This document shows positions 1 through 8,375 of a stretch of DNA of 64,000 nt, one piece after another. Each line of letters opens with the position of its first letter. The stretch's first letter is position 1. This stretch comes from Paraperibacillus marinus (lineage in GTDB: Bacteria > Bacillota > Bacilli > Bacillales > DSM-1321): NCBI RefSeq assembly GCF_046237605.1, contig NZ_CP143542.1:682001-746000 (forward strand), given 5' to 3'. The notes beneath the pieces are model-generated. The model saw nothing but the letters and a program-made list of their open reading frames with translations, had not been told where the DNA came from and did no database searches. Position numbers and translations under genes: made by a program.

Positions 1-173
1 CCGATAAAGAAGACTTGCTGATTGGCGAGCGCAAGCGAAGACAGAAGCTTAGTCGCACTTATGCGTTAGCGAAAGAAGACTTGCTGATTGGCGAGCGCAA
101 GCGAAGACAGAAGCCTAGTCGCACTTATGCGTTAGCGAAAGAAGACTTGCTGATTGGCGAGCGATTGCTGTGA
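1..173 (+). repeat. 66-bp tandem repeat with open reading frame, truncated at window edge
   Basis: Copies of a 66-bp unit start at about 9, 75 and 141. The first two are complete and nearly identical, and the third breaks off after about 24 bases. Because 66 is a multiple of three, one frame stays open from the left edge to a TGA at 171-173 and would give a 22-residue basic repeat (units containing EDLLIGERKRRQK and SRTYALAK). It could be the 3' end of a repeat protein or a non-coding intergenic repeat of the kind common in Bacillaceae. The window edge hides the answer. No ribosome binding site or domain is visible. Confidence 0.8.
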
Positions 174-430
174 CAGAAGCTTAGTAGCACTGATGACTCA
201 GGTCGCAGTCCGCACCGGATCTGGAGTCTCGCACCTGAAGTATAAGTCCACTTGCTAAATAATGTGATTTCCTCATAAAACTCATCCTAAAACAACAATC
301 TTTCAGAAAAGAGCCTGAAAAAATTGTAAAGCAAAATGCGAGCAAAATCACGAAATCCTCTCCTTTATTAGTATTTGGGTAAAAAGTTTGTTAAATTCAG
401 CGGTTGGAAGGGATACAATGGACATAGAAA
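174..430. other. Intergenic stretch, nothing recognised
   Basis: This stretch lies between the 66-bp repeat and the first dispersed element. It is AT-rich after about position 240. No ORF with a ribosome binding site and no convincing hairpin terminator was found. Confidence 0.5.
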
Positions 431-612
431 ACAAACATGAGTTTTCTACTCACAACCCATGCATGGAAAGGAACCTGGACAGAGCAGGAACAAACACAAT
501 AAGGCGGTGGAGCGGAGTAGAGTGCAGGCAGGAATGCTGGCAAGATAAATGATTTTCACCTATCTGGCCGAAGCCATATGATACATGCAGCTCCGCCCCT
601 TTTCCATAGAAA
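431..612 (+). repeat. Dispersed intergenic element, copy 1
   Basis: About 180 bp related to segments at 40502-40668 (+), 52016-52179 (-) and 61636-61817 (-). Shared blocks in order are a start near ATGAGTTTTCTA, a block GAGCAGGAACAAACACAATA followed by GGCGGTGGAGCGGA, a block around AGGAATGCYRGCAAGATAA, then GGAAGCCATATGATACAT and CCCCTTTTCCA with AGAAAA at the end. The ends TTTTCTA and TAGAAAA are complementary. The short frames inside differ between copies, so it is not obviously coding. It lies immediately upstream of the exonuclease gene. Confidence 0.8.
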
Positions 613-643
613 ACCGGATAGTAAAGGATGGGAGAATAGATAC

Positions 644-1252
644 ATGAATAATGAAATCAAGCATGGACTGGTAGTGGATGTGGAGACGACCGGCCTCGGT
701 CCGGACCGTGATGAAGTGATTGAACTTGCCTTAAAGCTCTTTTCATATAAAGAAGAAACGGGCGAGGTCCTGGAAATCATCGACGTGGATTCTTTTTTGA
801 GAGAGCCTGTAACAGTATCTGCCAAAAGAAATTACAGCAGCGCATTTCGTGTGCATGGAATTCCTTATGAAATGGTTCAGGGAAAAAGCTTCAGCGATGA
901 CAGGATTATGACGTTCTTTGAGAGGGCGGATGCGATATTCGCGCACAATGCTTCCTTTGATCGCAGCTTCCTATTTAGGATGTATCCGGCGGTAAATGAA
1001 TCCGATTGGTACTGCACCATGAGGGGGGTGCCGTGGAAGGGCTACGGTTTTCCGGACAGCAGACTCCTGACACTGCTTCAGGCCCATGCTATTACCGAAT
1101 ATCAATCACACAGGGCGCTCGATGACATTACGAATCTCCTGGAATTGTTAAAGCAGACAAGCCCCAGAGGAACTCTATATCTGAAGGAAATCATTACTGG
1201 CAGACCGATGAGGCAATACCAGGCGAAAACCACTGTACGAAAATCAGTTTAA
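644..1252 (+). CDS. DnaQ-like DEDDh 3'-5' exonuclease domain protein
   Basis: A 202-residue single-domain protein of the RNase T/DnaQ exonuclease superfamily. The N-terminal VVDVETTGL carries the metal-binding DxE of motif I. IFAHNASFDRSFL is motif II, and SHRALDDITNLLELL supplies the motif III His and Asp. Such proteins remove nucleotides from 3' ends of DNA or RNA; the substrate here cannot be told from sequence. I chose the ATG at 644 because GGATGGGAG lies about 9 bases upstream. An in-frame ATG at 578 has no ribosome binding site and falls inside the dispersed repeat. The gene stands alone, about 110 bp before gabD. Confidence 0.85.
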   Translation: MNNEIKHGLVVDVETTGLGPDRDEVIELALKLFSYKEETGEVLEIIDVDSFLREPVTVSAKRNYSSAFRVHGIPYEMVQGKSFSDDRIMTFFERADAIFAHNASFDRSFLFRMYPAVNESDWYCTMRGVPWKGYGFPDSRLLTLLQAHAITEYQSHRALDDITNLLELLKQTSPRGTLYLKEIITGRPMRQYQAKTTVRKSV

Positions 1253-1310
1253 TCCTCCGAGCCCAATTGTTTTTTTTCTTGACCCAATTGAGGTAAGTTT
1301 AAAGCAGCTG

Positions 1311-1345
1311 GGAAATAACCCGGGAAATGGGGCCTGTCCCCCTTA
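1311..1345. repeat. GGGAAAT-GGGG(A/C)CTGTCCCC palindromic repeat
   Basis: The sequence GGGAAATGGGGCCTGTCCCC sits directly upstream of the gabD ribosome binding site, with a partial GGGAAATAACCC copy before it. The same core occurs near 26110-26215 and 27912-27990. These short palindromes resemble the REP-like elements scattered through Firmicutes genomes. Confidence 0.65.
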
Positions 1346-1360
1346 TAAGGAGGTATTTCA

Positions 1361-2740
1361 ATGGTTGATGTTTTGAATCCGGCTACTGGTGAGGTAGTCG
1401 GCCAGGTACAGGAGGACGGCCGCAGGGAGGCACGAGCTGCGGTGGATGCTGCGCATGAGGCGTTTAAGAGCTGGTCGAAGAAGACGGCCGGTGAGCGCAG
1501 TGAACTATTGATGAAATGGCATGACCTTATCAGGGAGCATACAGATGAAATTGCCGAAATCATGACCAGGGAACAGGGGAAGCCGCTTAAGGAAGCAGCG
1601 GGGGAAGTCACGTACGCCAACAGCTTCATTTCCTGGTATGCGGAGGAAGCGAAGCGGGTATACGGACAGATTATCCCGGCCTCTCATCCAAACAAACGGA
1701 TACTGGTACAAAAACAGCCGGTCGGAGTGATAGCGGCTATCACACCCTGGAACTTTCCGGCGGCCATGATTACCAGGAAAGTCGGACCTGCTCTTGCTGC
1801 TGGCTGCACAGCAGTCGTAAAGCCGGCCGAGCAGACACCGCTTACAGCCATCAGAATGGCTGAACTTGCATATGAGGCAGGAATTCCCCGGGATGTTCTC
1901 CAGATTGTAACAGGTGAAGCTGCAGAAATCGGCGATGCCTGGATGGAGGATACCAGGGTCACCAAAATCTCCTTCACCGGGTCAACTGAAGTGGGCAAAA
2001 TATTGATGAAAAAGGCAGCCGATACGGTCAAAAAACTGTCGCTCGAGCTTGGCGGACATGCTCCTTTCATCGTGATGGAGGATGCGGATTTAGATCAGGC
2101 AGTTAATGGACTGATTGCCTCAAAATTCCGTAATGCCGGCCAGACCTGTGTTTGTGCCAACCGTATTTACGTCCAGGAAGGCATCGCGGAGGAATTCAAC
2201 GCAAAGTTTGCTGAAGCGGCAGCGAAGCTGAAAGTCGGAAATGGCCTCGAGGAAGGAATCGAAATCGGGCCGCTGATTGACTCCCATGCTGTAGAGAAGG
2301 TACAAAAACATATCGACGACGCCATCCAGAAGGGCGGCAGGATCCTGACAGAGGTCAATGCCGAAGGCCATGCAGAAGGGTATTTTGTAAATCCTGTGGT
2401 CATTGCGGATGCGACGGAGGATATGCTTTGCATGAGCGAAGAAACCTTTGGACCGGTTGCTCCGATTTCTGTTTTCAAAACGGCGGAAGAGGCGATCGAA
2501 CGTGCCAATGATACCATCTACGGACTGGCAGCCTATGTGTTCACCCGGGATCTTACCCAGGCAATCAGAATGTCTGAAGAACTGCAATACGGCATTGTCG
2601 GGCTCAATGACGGCCTGCCTTCAGTCGCCCAGGCGCCTTTTGGCGGCTTTAAACAGAGCGGACTTGGACGTGAAGGCGGACACTTTGGCATCGAAGAGTA
2701 TCTGGAGATTAAGTATATTTCCATGGGGCTGCCGGACTGA
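1361..2740 (+). CDS. gabD: NAD(P)-dependent succinate-semialdehyde dehydrogenase
   Basis: A 459-residue aldehyde dehydrogenase closest in pattern to Bacillus GabD (about 462 residues). It oxidises succinate semialdehyde to succinate in 4-aminobutyrate breakdown. Visible motifs are TPWNFPAAMITRK (cofactor-binding region), FTGSTEVGK (nucleotide loop), LELGGHAP with the general-base Glu, NAGQTCVCANR with the catalytic Cys, and EETFGPVAP near the C-terminus. The Cys-x-Cys at the active site is also typical of GabD. A strong AAGGAGG lies 8 bases before the ATG, and a terminator follows. No gabT is nearby, so the gene is a single unit here. Other semialdehyde substrates remain possible. Confidence 0.9.
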   Translation: MVDVLNPATGEVVGQVQEDGRREARAAVDAAHEAFKSWSKKTAGERSELLMKWHDLIREHTDEIAEIMTREQGKPLKEAAGEVTYANSFISWYAEEAKRVYGQIIPASHPNKRILVQKQPVGVIAAITPWNFPAAMITRKVGPALAAGCTAVVKPAEQTPLTAIRMAELAYEAGIPRDVLQIVTGEAAEIGDAWMEDTRVTKISFTGSTEVGKILMKKAADTVKKLSLELGGHAPFIVMEDADLDQAVNGLIASKFRNAGQTCVCANRIYVQEGIAEEFNAKFAEAAAKLKVGNGLEEGIEIGPLIDSHAVEKVQKHIDDAIQKGGRILTEVNAEGHAEGYFVNPVVIADATEDMLCMSEETFGPVAPISVFKTAEEAIERANDTIYGLAAYVFTRDLTQAIRMSEELQYGIVGLNDGLPSVAQAPFGGFKQSGLGREGGHFGIEEYLEIKYISMGLPD

Positions 2741-2750
2741 TTACCAAAAT

Positions 2751-2783
2751 GAAGCTGTCCTTCGCCGGGCAGCTTCTTTTTCA
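2751..2783 (+). terminator. gabD terminator
   Basis: GAAGCTG and CAGCTTC arms separated by a short GC-rich loop, followed by TTTTTC. The end of the convergent SgrR-type gene overlaps the T-tract. Confidence 0.8.
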
Positions 2784-4535
2784 AGGTTTCAGCTCAGGCT
2801 TAATCCAGATTTCGTTAAAATTGGCCCAGCCGAATGAATTCAGTGCTACCCCTGCAAGCAGGCCATGATAGCGCCTCGTCCTTTCCGTATGATAATTGAA
2901 GATAAACAGATTTTCTTCCATAATCCATCCTTCCATCTGCTGCATCAGGTTCTGCCGTACTTCCGCGGATGGCTCTGCCAGGATCCGGCTGATCCTCTTA
3001 TCAGCGGCTTCCTTCATGCTTCCGGCCAGGAAGCGGCTGATAAAACAGCTGGAATTCTTAAAGGCTGCTGTAAAAGAAAAATGATGGTCCTCCTGAAAAA
3101 TTTCTCCCATAAGAATCAGATCCCCCTTTCTCGAGTCCGTTTCCTCATAGAACGTGTTTATGGAAAAAGGAAACAATTCCAGGGCAATGCCCGCTTTCCT
3201 GCAGCGTTCTTTCAGCCAGAGCGCATCCTGGCTGCTCTCTTTTTTATTAAAATAATAAAGCGAGAGGACTTCGCCGCTGTACCCGCTCATGGCAAGATAG
3301 TTCTTTGCCCGTTCCATGGATTTTAGAATAGACCTTCCTGAACTGATCCATGGAAAAAAGCTTGCTGCCGGAATTCTTGCTTCCTTATTTAACTCTTCAA
3401 TCAGCAATCTCTGATCTACCAATTCATTCATGGCCTTTCTGAATAATGGATCATGCATGATTCCCGGTTTATTAAAGTTAAAGCCAAGATACGTGCATCC
3501 CACCTCAGCCACAGATTGCTGCCTGGTATGAAGGCTGCCGATCTCCATACCCGGCAGTTCGAAATCCAGGAGAACTTCTTCAGCTTCTGGAATGAACCAG
3601 AGCTCGATAGCATCAATATAAGCCCTTTCTTTGAAATAGCCGTCAAAAGCTTCCAAAATCAGCGAATGCTCATTCAATGACTTCACTGCATATGGGCCGC
3701 TGCCAATAATATGCTTTTGGCTGAATTCATGACCAGATGGCAGGATGGACGCATTGGGGCTGCTTAAATAGTGAAGGAAGAGGGCATTATCCCTGTTCAG
3801 CCGGATTTTAACGATCCAGGGTGAAGGTGTTTCAATTACCGCAGCGTCCTCCATCAGCCAGTTATTTGGTGAATCTGTCTCTTTTAGCCGGCGGAATGTA
3901 AAAGCTATATCTTCAGAAGTGAGCGATCTGCCATTGTGGAATTTAATGCCCTTGCGGATATAGAAAATCCAAATTTTTTCCTTGCTGTCATATTCCCAGG
4001 CATGGGCAAGGTGCGGCTTGATGCTATTGCTTTCACTGTCAAAAACAACCAGGGTGCTGTATATCTGCCTGACCAGGTGGCTTTCGGTGGAGATTGAAAC
4101 AAAGGCCGGGTCCATGAGTAAAAGCTTACGCTTAAGAGAAAGCCTCAGAATATCCTGTGTTTGGCTGCGGGTGAAGGCATTGAAATGCCGCTGCAGCTTC
4201 TGTGTCAGAGCTTCCTTTAAATCAGCCGGAACAGGGAGCTTGATAAGAGAAAGGGCGGCCTCGTAATTCCCTCCTTGAATGTATTCCTTCAACAATCCAG
4301 ACAAAAAGCTGTGAATGGCCGACTGATAGGTGATTCTTGATTTATTTCCCCTGCCTGCACCGCTGCTGTATGTCAATAAGCCTTCTTCCTCCAGGCGCCG
4401 GAGCACTCTCTTCGCATTTTTCCTGCTGCAGCAAAGGATAGAAGCAATATCATCAAGGGATTTGGAGAGCCCCAAATCCTTTTCGTCTGCCAAAAATCCC
4501 AGTCTCATCTGTAGATAATGCTCGATCGGTTTCAT
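2781..4535 (-). CDS. SgrR-type transcriptional regulator (winged helix plus solute-binding domain)
   Basis: A 584-residue cytoplasmic regulator. The first roughly 110 residues are a winged helix-turn-helix of the SgrR N-terminal type, including LDDIASILCCSRKNAKRVLRRLEEEGLL. From about residue 160 to the end it resembles an extracytoplasmic oligopeptide-type solute-binding protein (SBP_bac_5), with YSTLVVFDSESNSIKPHLAHAWE and FHNGRSLTSEDIAFTFRRL. There is no signal peptide, so the binding domain probably senses a small molecule inside the cell. It is transcribed divergently from an MFS transporter with about 93 bp between the starts, a classic arrangement for a regulator and its target. In enterobacteria SgrR controls sugar-phosphate stress; the ligand here is unknown. 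Confidence 0.88.
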   Translation of the reverse strand: MKPIEHYLQMRLGFLADEKDLGLSKSLDDIASILCCSRKNAKRVLRRLEEEGLLTYSSGAGRGNKSRITYQSAIHSFLSGLLKEYIQGGNYEAALSLIKLPVPADLKEALTQKLQRHFNAFTRSQTQDILRLSLKRKLLLMDPAFVSISTESHLVRQIYSTLVVFDSESNSIKPHLAHAWEYDSKEKIWIFYIRKGIKFHNGRSLTSEDIAFTFRRLKETDSPNNWLMEDAAVIETPSPWIVKIRLNRDNALFLHYLSSPNASILPSGHEFSQKHIIGSGPYAVKSLNEHSLILEAFDGYFKERAYIDAIELWFIPEAEEVLLDFELPGMEIGSLHTRQQSVAEVGCTYLGFNFNKPGIMHDPLFRKAMNELVDQRLLIEELNKEARIPAASFFPWISSGRSILKSMERAKNYLAMSGYSGEVLSLYYFNKKESSQDALWLKERCRKAGIALELFPFSINTFYEETDSRKGDLILMGEIFQEDHHFSFTAAFKNSSCFISRFLAGSMKEAADKRISRILAEPSAEVRQNLMQQMEGWIMEENLFIFNYHTERTRRYHGLLAGVALNSFGWANFNEIWIKPELKP

Positions 4536-4628
4536 GTGGATCCTCCAAAAGGGGACATTTTTAGAATAAGTTTATCCTTTTTCTTCCTCTTTTTCTACTC
4601 TATATTTCATAGAGAGGAGGGACAACAT

Positions 4629-5891
4629 ATGACATTTTTTAAACTTCATAAAAACATACAAATCCGGATACTTACATCTTTCCTGACACGGGCTGTAGGC
4701 TCAATGATTTTTCCATTCATGGCGATCTATTTTTCCCGCGAGCTTGGAAGCACCCTGGCTGGGATATTGCTGCTGATCAATGTGGCTGCTTCCATTATTT
4801 CAGGATTTTATGGCGGATACATCACCGATAAAGCTGGAAGGAAAAAGGTGCTTGTGATCGGACAGATTGCTTCATTAATTTCATTCATGGTGATGGCAGC
4901 AGTTAACTCGCCGTGGTATGGATCGGTGTGGATCACTTTTTATATGATGCTGTTAAACAGCTTCAGCTCTGGCTTTATTAATCCAGCCGCAGAGGCGATG
5001 CTGATTGATGTCAGTACAAAGGAGACACGCACTTTCATGTACAGCATCAATTACTGGGCTATCAATGCTTCCATTATGATCGGCTCCCTGGCTGGAGGTT
5101 TTCTTTTTAAAGAACACAAATTTGAACTCTTCCTGTCCCTGACACTGATCGGGGTGCTCACCTTATTATTGATTGTTTTCTTTATGGAAGACCAGTATCA
5201 GCCCAAAAAGGGCACAGCAAAGGTCAATGTCTGGAAGGATATGGCCGGGAGCTATAGAGCAGTGATGCACAATAAAGCTTTCCTCATCTTCTCGCTCGCA
5301 AGTATATTCGTTCTGGGTCTTGAGATGCAGCGCAATAATTATATATCCATCAGGCTGGAACAAGGATTTCCGCCAATGGAACTATCTATATTGGGAGCGG
5401 GCTTTCACATTGATGGAATAAGGATGTTCAGCTTTTTAACGACGGAAAATACGTTGATCATCGTCATGTTCACAGTCTTGATGGCTGCGTGGGTGACCCG
5501 GTTCCGGGAAAAGAACATCCTGAACATCGGGATCTTTGCCCAGGTGGCAGGTTACTCTGTGCTTGCCGCCAGCAATTCGATCTGGCTCCTTCTAGCGGCC
5601 GGGCTGATACAGACCATCGGTGAAATGATGTATGTGCCAGTCAGGCAAAGCTTGATGGCAGATTTAATGGAGGATGATTCAAGAGGGGCATATATGGCTG
5701 TTAACGGCCTTGTCTTTCAAGGGGCCAAGCTGCTTGGAGCGGCAGGCATTATATTGGGTGCAGCATGGGGTCCTGCCGGGATGATAGCCGTGTATATCGT
5801 ATGCGGACTGGTGTCATTCCTATTGTTTACAGCGGCAGTAAAAGGCATCGGGGTGAAGGCGTCTGCCGAAGGTGTTGAGAGCGCAACTTGA
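4629..5891 (+). CDS. MFS transporter
   Basis: A 420-residue membrane protein with about twelve hydrophobic segments. The loop motif GGYITDKAGRKKVLVIGQ between segments 2 and 3 is the MFS signature A. It is probably a proton-driven efflux pump. I chose the ATG at 4629, which has GAGAGGAGGG 8 bases upstream; the frame is open further upstream but that part would overlap the divergent regulator. The divergent SgrR-type gene suggests its expression follows that regulator's ligand, as with the sugar exporter SetA near SgrR in E. coli. The substrate is not predictable. Confidence 0.85.
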   Translation: MTFFKLHKNIQIRILTSFLTRAVGSMIFPFMAIYFSRELGSTLAGILLLINVAASIISGFYGGYITDKAGRKKVLVIGQIASLISFMVMAAVNSPWYGSVWITFYMMLLNSFSSGFINPAAEAMLIDVSTKETRTFMYSINYWAINASIMIGSLAGGFLFKEHKFELFLSLTLIGVLTLLLIVFFMEDQYQPKKGTAKVNVWKDMAGSYRAVMHNKAFLIFSLASIFVLGLEMQRNNYISIRLEQGFPPMELSILGAGFHIDGIRMFSFLTTENTLIIVMFTVLMAAWVTRFREKNILNIGIFAQVAGYSVLAASNSIWLLLAAGLIQTIGEMMYVPVRQSLMADLMEDDSRGAYMAVNGLVFQGAKLLGAAGIILGAAWGPAGMIAVYIVCGLVSFLLFTAAVKGIGVKASAEGVESAT

Positions 5892-5908
5892 GGAAGAGTG
5901 AAAAAAAT

Positions 5909-5942
5909 AGGACGCCGGGGGCCATCCTCAGGCGTCCTTTGC
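5909..5942 (+). terminator. Terminator after MFS gene
   Basis: AGGACGCC and GGCGTCCT arms with a 14-base loop, followed by TTT. Confidence 0.8.
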
Positions 5943-6029
5943 ATGGAGAAAGGCTAAAATTTTATATTTATTCTAAATGAAGTTTTTTATATAATAGACT
6001 CACAACATAATATGGAGGGTGAAGAACTT

Positions 6030-6857
6030 TTGGCCTCAATAAAAGATATAGCAGGTCAGCTTACAAAAAATGCGAAAAGCATTGCTGAAGAGATGGTCAA
6101 TGAAATTGTCAAACGGTTCCGTGTGGAAGTTCCCCAATATGAAATAGATAATGCGAAGGTTATATATAAAGGATTTCTCGGATTCATGGGAGAACTCCTC
6201 GACTGCAGAGAGGAGAAAGTCCCTGAAGGCCTTTTGTCTTGGAGCAAAGAAAATGGCGAGAGGGAGGCTGCTGATACAGGAAGGCTGTCTACCATCATTT
6301 CGAGATATCCTGACACCCGGATTGTTTTCACCGAGCATATATCACGCCTCTGCCTGGCTGAGGGATTGAGCGCATCTGATACAATCACCATTATGACACG
6401 GGTTAACTACTTCCTGGACTTAAGCATAAATGAAACGGTCTATGCTTTTGAAAGGCATACAGATAAGGTGATAAGGGATGTGCAGGACGAACTGAATTAT
6501 CTGTCGGCCCCTGTGGTTCCTATACAAGATGAAATCGCCGTGCTGCCCCTGATTGGAAAAATTGATTATGACCGGGCATCGCTTATCCTGGAAAAAGTGG
6601 TTCCGAAGGTTACAAAACTCCAAGTGACCTGCCTGATCCTTGACTTCTCCGGAATCTTTACCATAGATGCAACAGTTGCAAAGCATATCTTTGATATCCA
6701 TAATGTGCTCCGCCTGATTGGCGTAAAGTCCATAGCAACCGGAATCCGTCCGGATCTCGCCCAGCTCGCGGTCGAAAGCGGAATCGATCTGTCAGCGATC
6801 ACTTCATTTGCAACCGTAAGGGAAGCCATTGACAGCATGAAGGATACGGGAAGATAA
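6030..6857 (+). CDS. RsbR-like stressosome STAS-domain protein
   Basis: A 275-residue protein with the layout of RsbR paralogues: a helical N-terminal sensor of non-heme globin type (about residues 1-150) and a C-terminal STAS domain (about 160-270) beginning VPIQDEIAVLPLIGKID. In the known family these proteins form the stressosome with RsbS and RsbT and set sigma-B activity. The STAS phosphorylation region reads FSGIFTIDATVAKHIFD, with Thr at both expected places. The TTG at 6030 is preferred because GGAGGG lies 10 bases ahead; an in-frame ATG at 6012 overlaps that ribosome binding site. No rsbS or rsbT is adjacent. Confidence 0.82.
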   Translation: MASIKDIAGQLTKNAKSIAEEMVNEIVKRFRVEVPQYEIDNAKVIYKGFLGFMGELLDCREEKVPEGLLSWSKENGEREAADTGRLSTIISRYPDTRIVFTEHISRLCLAEGLSASDTITIMTRVNYFLDLSINETVYAFERHTDKVIRDVQDELNYLSAPVVPIQDEIAVLPLIGKIDYDRASLILEKVVPKVTKLQVTCLILDFSGIFTIDATVAKHIFDIHNVLRLIGVKSIATGIRPDLAQLAVESGIDLSAITSFATVREAIDSMKDTGR

Positions 6858-6877
6858 GCATCCAAAAGTTCTGGAAA

Positions 6878-6912
6878 AGCAGCCTCATCCTTAATGGGAG
6901 GGGGCTGTTTTA
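6878..6912 (+). terminator. Terminator after RsbR-like gene
   Basis: An imperfect hairpin of CAGCC and GGCTG arms with extra pairing, followed by TTTTATT. Confidence 0.6.
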
Positions 6913-6913
6913 T

Positions 6914-7414
6914 TGTAAACATAGGTGCTGTTGGTGAATCGAAGCGAGTGCCTGAAACGGAATGCTGCGTTTTTAAAGTATAGCTGCAAGGAGAAAAAAC
7001 GCTGGAAATTCCCCAGCGTCAGATTGTAGACAAACACCTTTTTCAAAAATTCAGTTGGAGAAAAAGGGATTTGTTTCTTTTTCAGTTACATATTTGGTGG
7101 TTTCCTGAAGAGCACTATATATTGGTAAGTTAGCAATCATGTCGACTTGGTCGACAGCCTGACGCTTGCTTCCAGATGATTTTGATTTTGTGTGTTTCAA
7201 AAGCTCTATTATCATCTTTTAAATAATAGCCTCCTGACCTGGTCGGAAACTATAAATTCTTTTCCATCCCTTTGTCCTTTAAATTCAATGTTCTGCGGGG
7301 CAAACAAATTGCCCTCCAGCAGGTGGAAGGCATCTAATGTGCAATCTGGGATTCTTTGTTTACTCATTTGGACGATAAAAGCTGATAAGATATGAGTTTC
7401 GCCCAAATTATCTC
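6914..7414. other. Intergenic region with one hairpin, no clear gene
   Basis: A hairpin, ACGCTGG-aaattcc-CCAGCGT, lies near 6998-7018, followed by GATTGTAGACAAACA. Short open frames on both strands between 7190 and 7406 lack good ribosome binding sites and recognisable domains. This may be decayed sequence. Confidence 0.4.
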
Positions 7415-7570
7415 TTAAATCGCTCGTTTTTCTAGCTGCTCATGCTCCGGACAGGGGCTGCCGCTGATGAACTTCCGGGCCTCTTCCGTTAAAAAACCCG
7501 CTGTGGGAGAGCAGTTTTCAACGCTTGGGGGCAGTGTGCCGCTGCCATCATAGTAACACGGCTTTTCCAT
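7415..7570 (-). CDS. Hypothetical 51-residue protein
   Basis: A short minus-strand frame beginning MEKPCYYDGSGTLPPS and ending CPEHEQLEKRAI. GGGAAGGATG lies about 9 bases ahead of its ATG, which makes it look real. It has three cysteines, no hydrophobic segment and no motif I recognise. A second open frame begins with TTG nine bases past its stop (to 7212) but has a poor ribosome binding site and is not annotated. Confidence 0.5.
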   Translation of the reverse strand: MEKPCYYDGSGTLPPSVENCSPTAGFLTEEARKFISGSPCPEHEQLEKRAI

Positions 7571-7755
7571 TTCATATCATCCTTCCCGGGAAGCTTATAT
7601 GAAGTAAAAGCTGCTAATGAAGATCTACCTTTATTATATAGGTAAATCTTCCTAAAATACACAGAATTTTTAGAAAAAATACCTATTAGAAATATAGAGG
7701 AGATTGCACAATATATGTAGAATAATGTAAAAAATCTTGTAGGGAGGAAAAGGAT

Positions 7756-8088
7756 ATGAACTTCTCTGATTATGAGGCATTCTGGCTCTTTTATCTGTCT
7801 CAGCATAGCAAGGGCACGACCAGGGCCTGGCATTTTGCCGGCACCAGCCTGGTGTTCGTTTTTATTCTTTGGGCTGTTATCTTTCAAAACTATTGGCTAC
7901 TGATACTTGCCCCTGTCACGGCCTATGCGCTTGCATGGTTCAGTCACTTTTTCATTGAAGGCAATAAGCCTGCCACTTTTGGCCATCCTATCTGGTCTCT
8001 GCGGGCGGATTTCAGAATGTACCGTCTGACGCTTCTAGGCCGGCTTGGCAAGGAAATCGAGAGGGCGGAGTCTGCACTGCGCGCTTAG
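7756..8088 (+). CDS. DUF962 / Mpo1-like membrane protein
   Basis: A 110-residue protein of the DUF962 family. It begins YEAFWLFYLSQHSKGTTRAWHFAGTS, with two hydrophobic segments at about residues 30-48 and 50-65, then the family block FSHFFIEGNKPATFGHPIWSLRADFRMY. The eukaryotic relative Mpo1 is an Fe-dependent dioxygenase acting on 2-hydroxy fatty acids; the conserved His residues in this block are the likely metal ligands. Activity in bacteria is not established, so I infer only a lipid-linked membrane role. AGGGAGG precedes the ATG, and the gene is followed by its own terminator. Confidence 0.85.
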   Translation: MNFSDYEAFWLFYLSQHSKGTTRAWHFAGTSLVFVFILWAVIFQNYWLLILAPVTAYALAWFSHFFIEGNKPATFGHPIWSLRADFRMYRLTLLGRLGKEIERAESALRA

Positions 8089-8098
8089 CTTCTATGAT

Positions 8099-8129
8099 CC
8101 GTTCCTTTGAAGGAACGGTTATTTTTTTG
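8099..8129 (+). terminator. Terminator after DUF962 gene
   Basis: A perfect stem, CCGTTCCTT-tg-AAGGAACGG, followed by TTATTTTTTT. Confidence 0.9.
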
Positions 8130-8375
8130 GCAGCCAGGGCATGAACATAATTTTTTTTATCGAACATAATTTGTTTTATGGAAGTAAATTGTGGAAAGTA
8201 GATAGGAAGGAATGGAAACCATAAAGAAGGGACAGCGGGATTCTACATAAAAAACATCATGACTCCGTCAAAGATGTATTGTGTTTGAAACAATACGAAA
8301 TATTTTTGTAAAAAAGTTTTGTTAGAATATGAGTATAATATCCCATCATTCTTTTATTTATTACGGAGGTTAATT

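Noticed and set aside
7212..7406. 64-codon minus-strand frame starting at TTG nine bases after the 51-residue gene
   Set aside because: Composition is acceptable, but the ribosome binding site is poor and no motif or terminator supports it.
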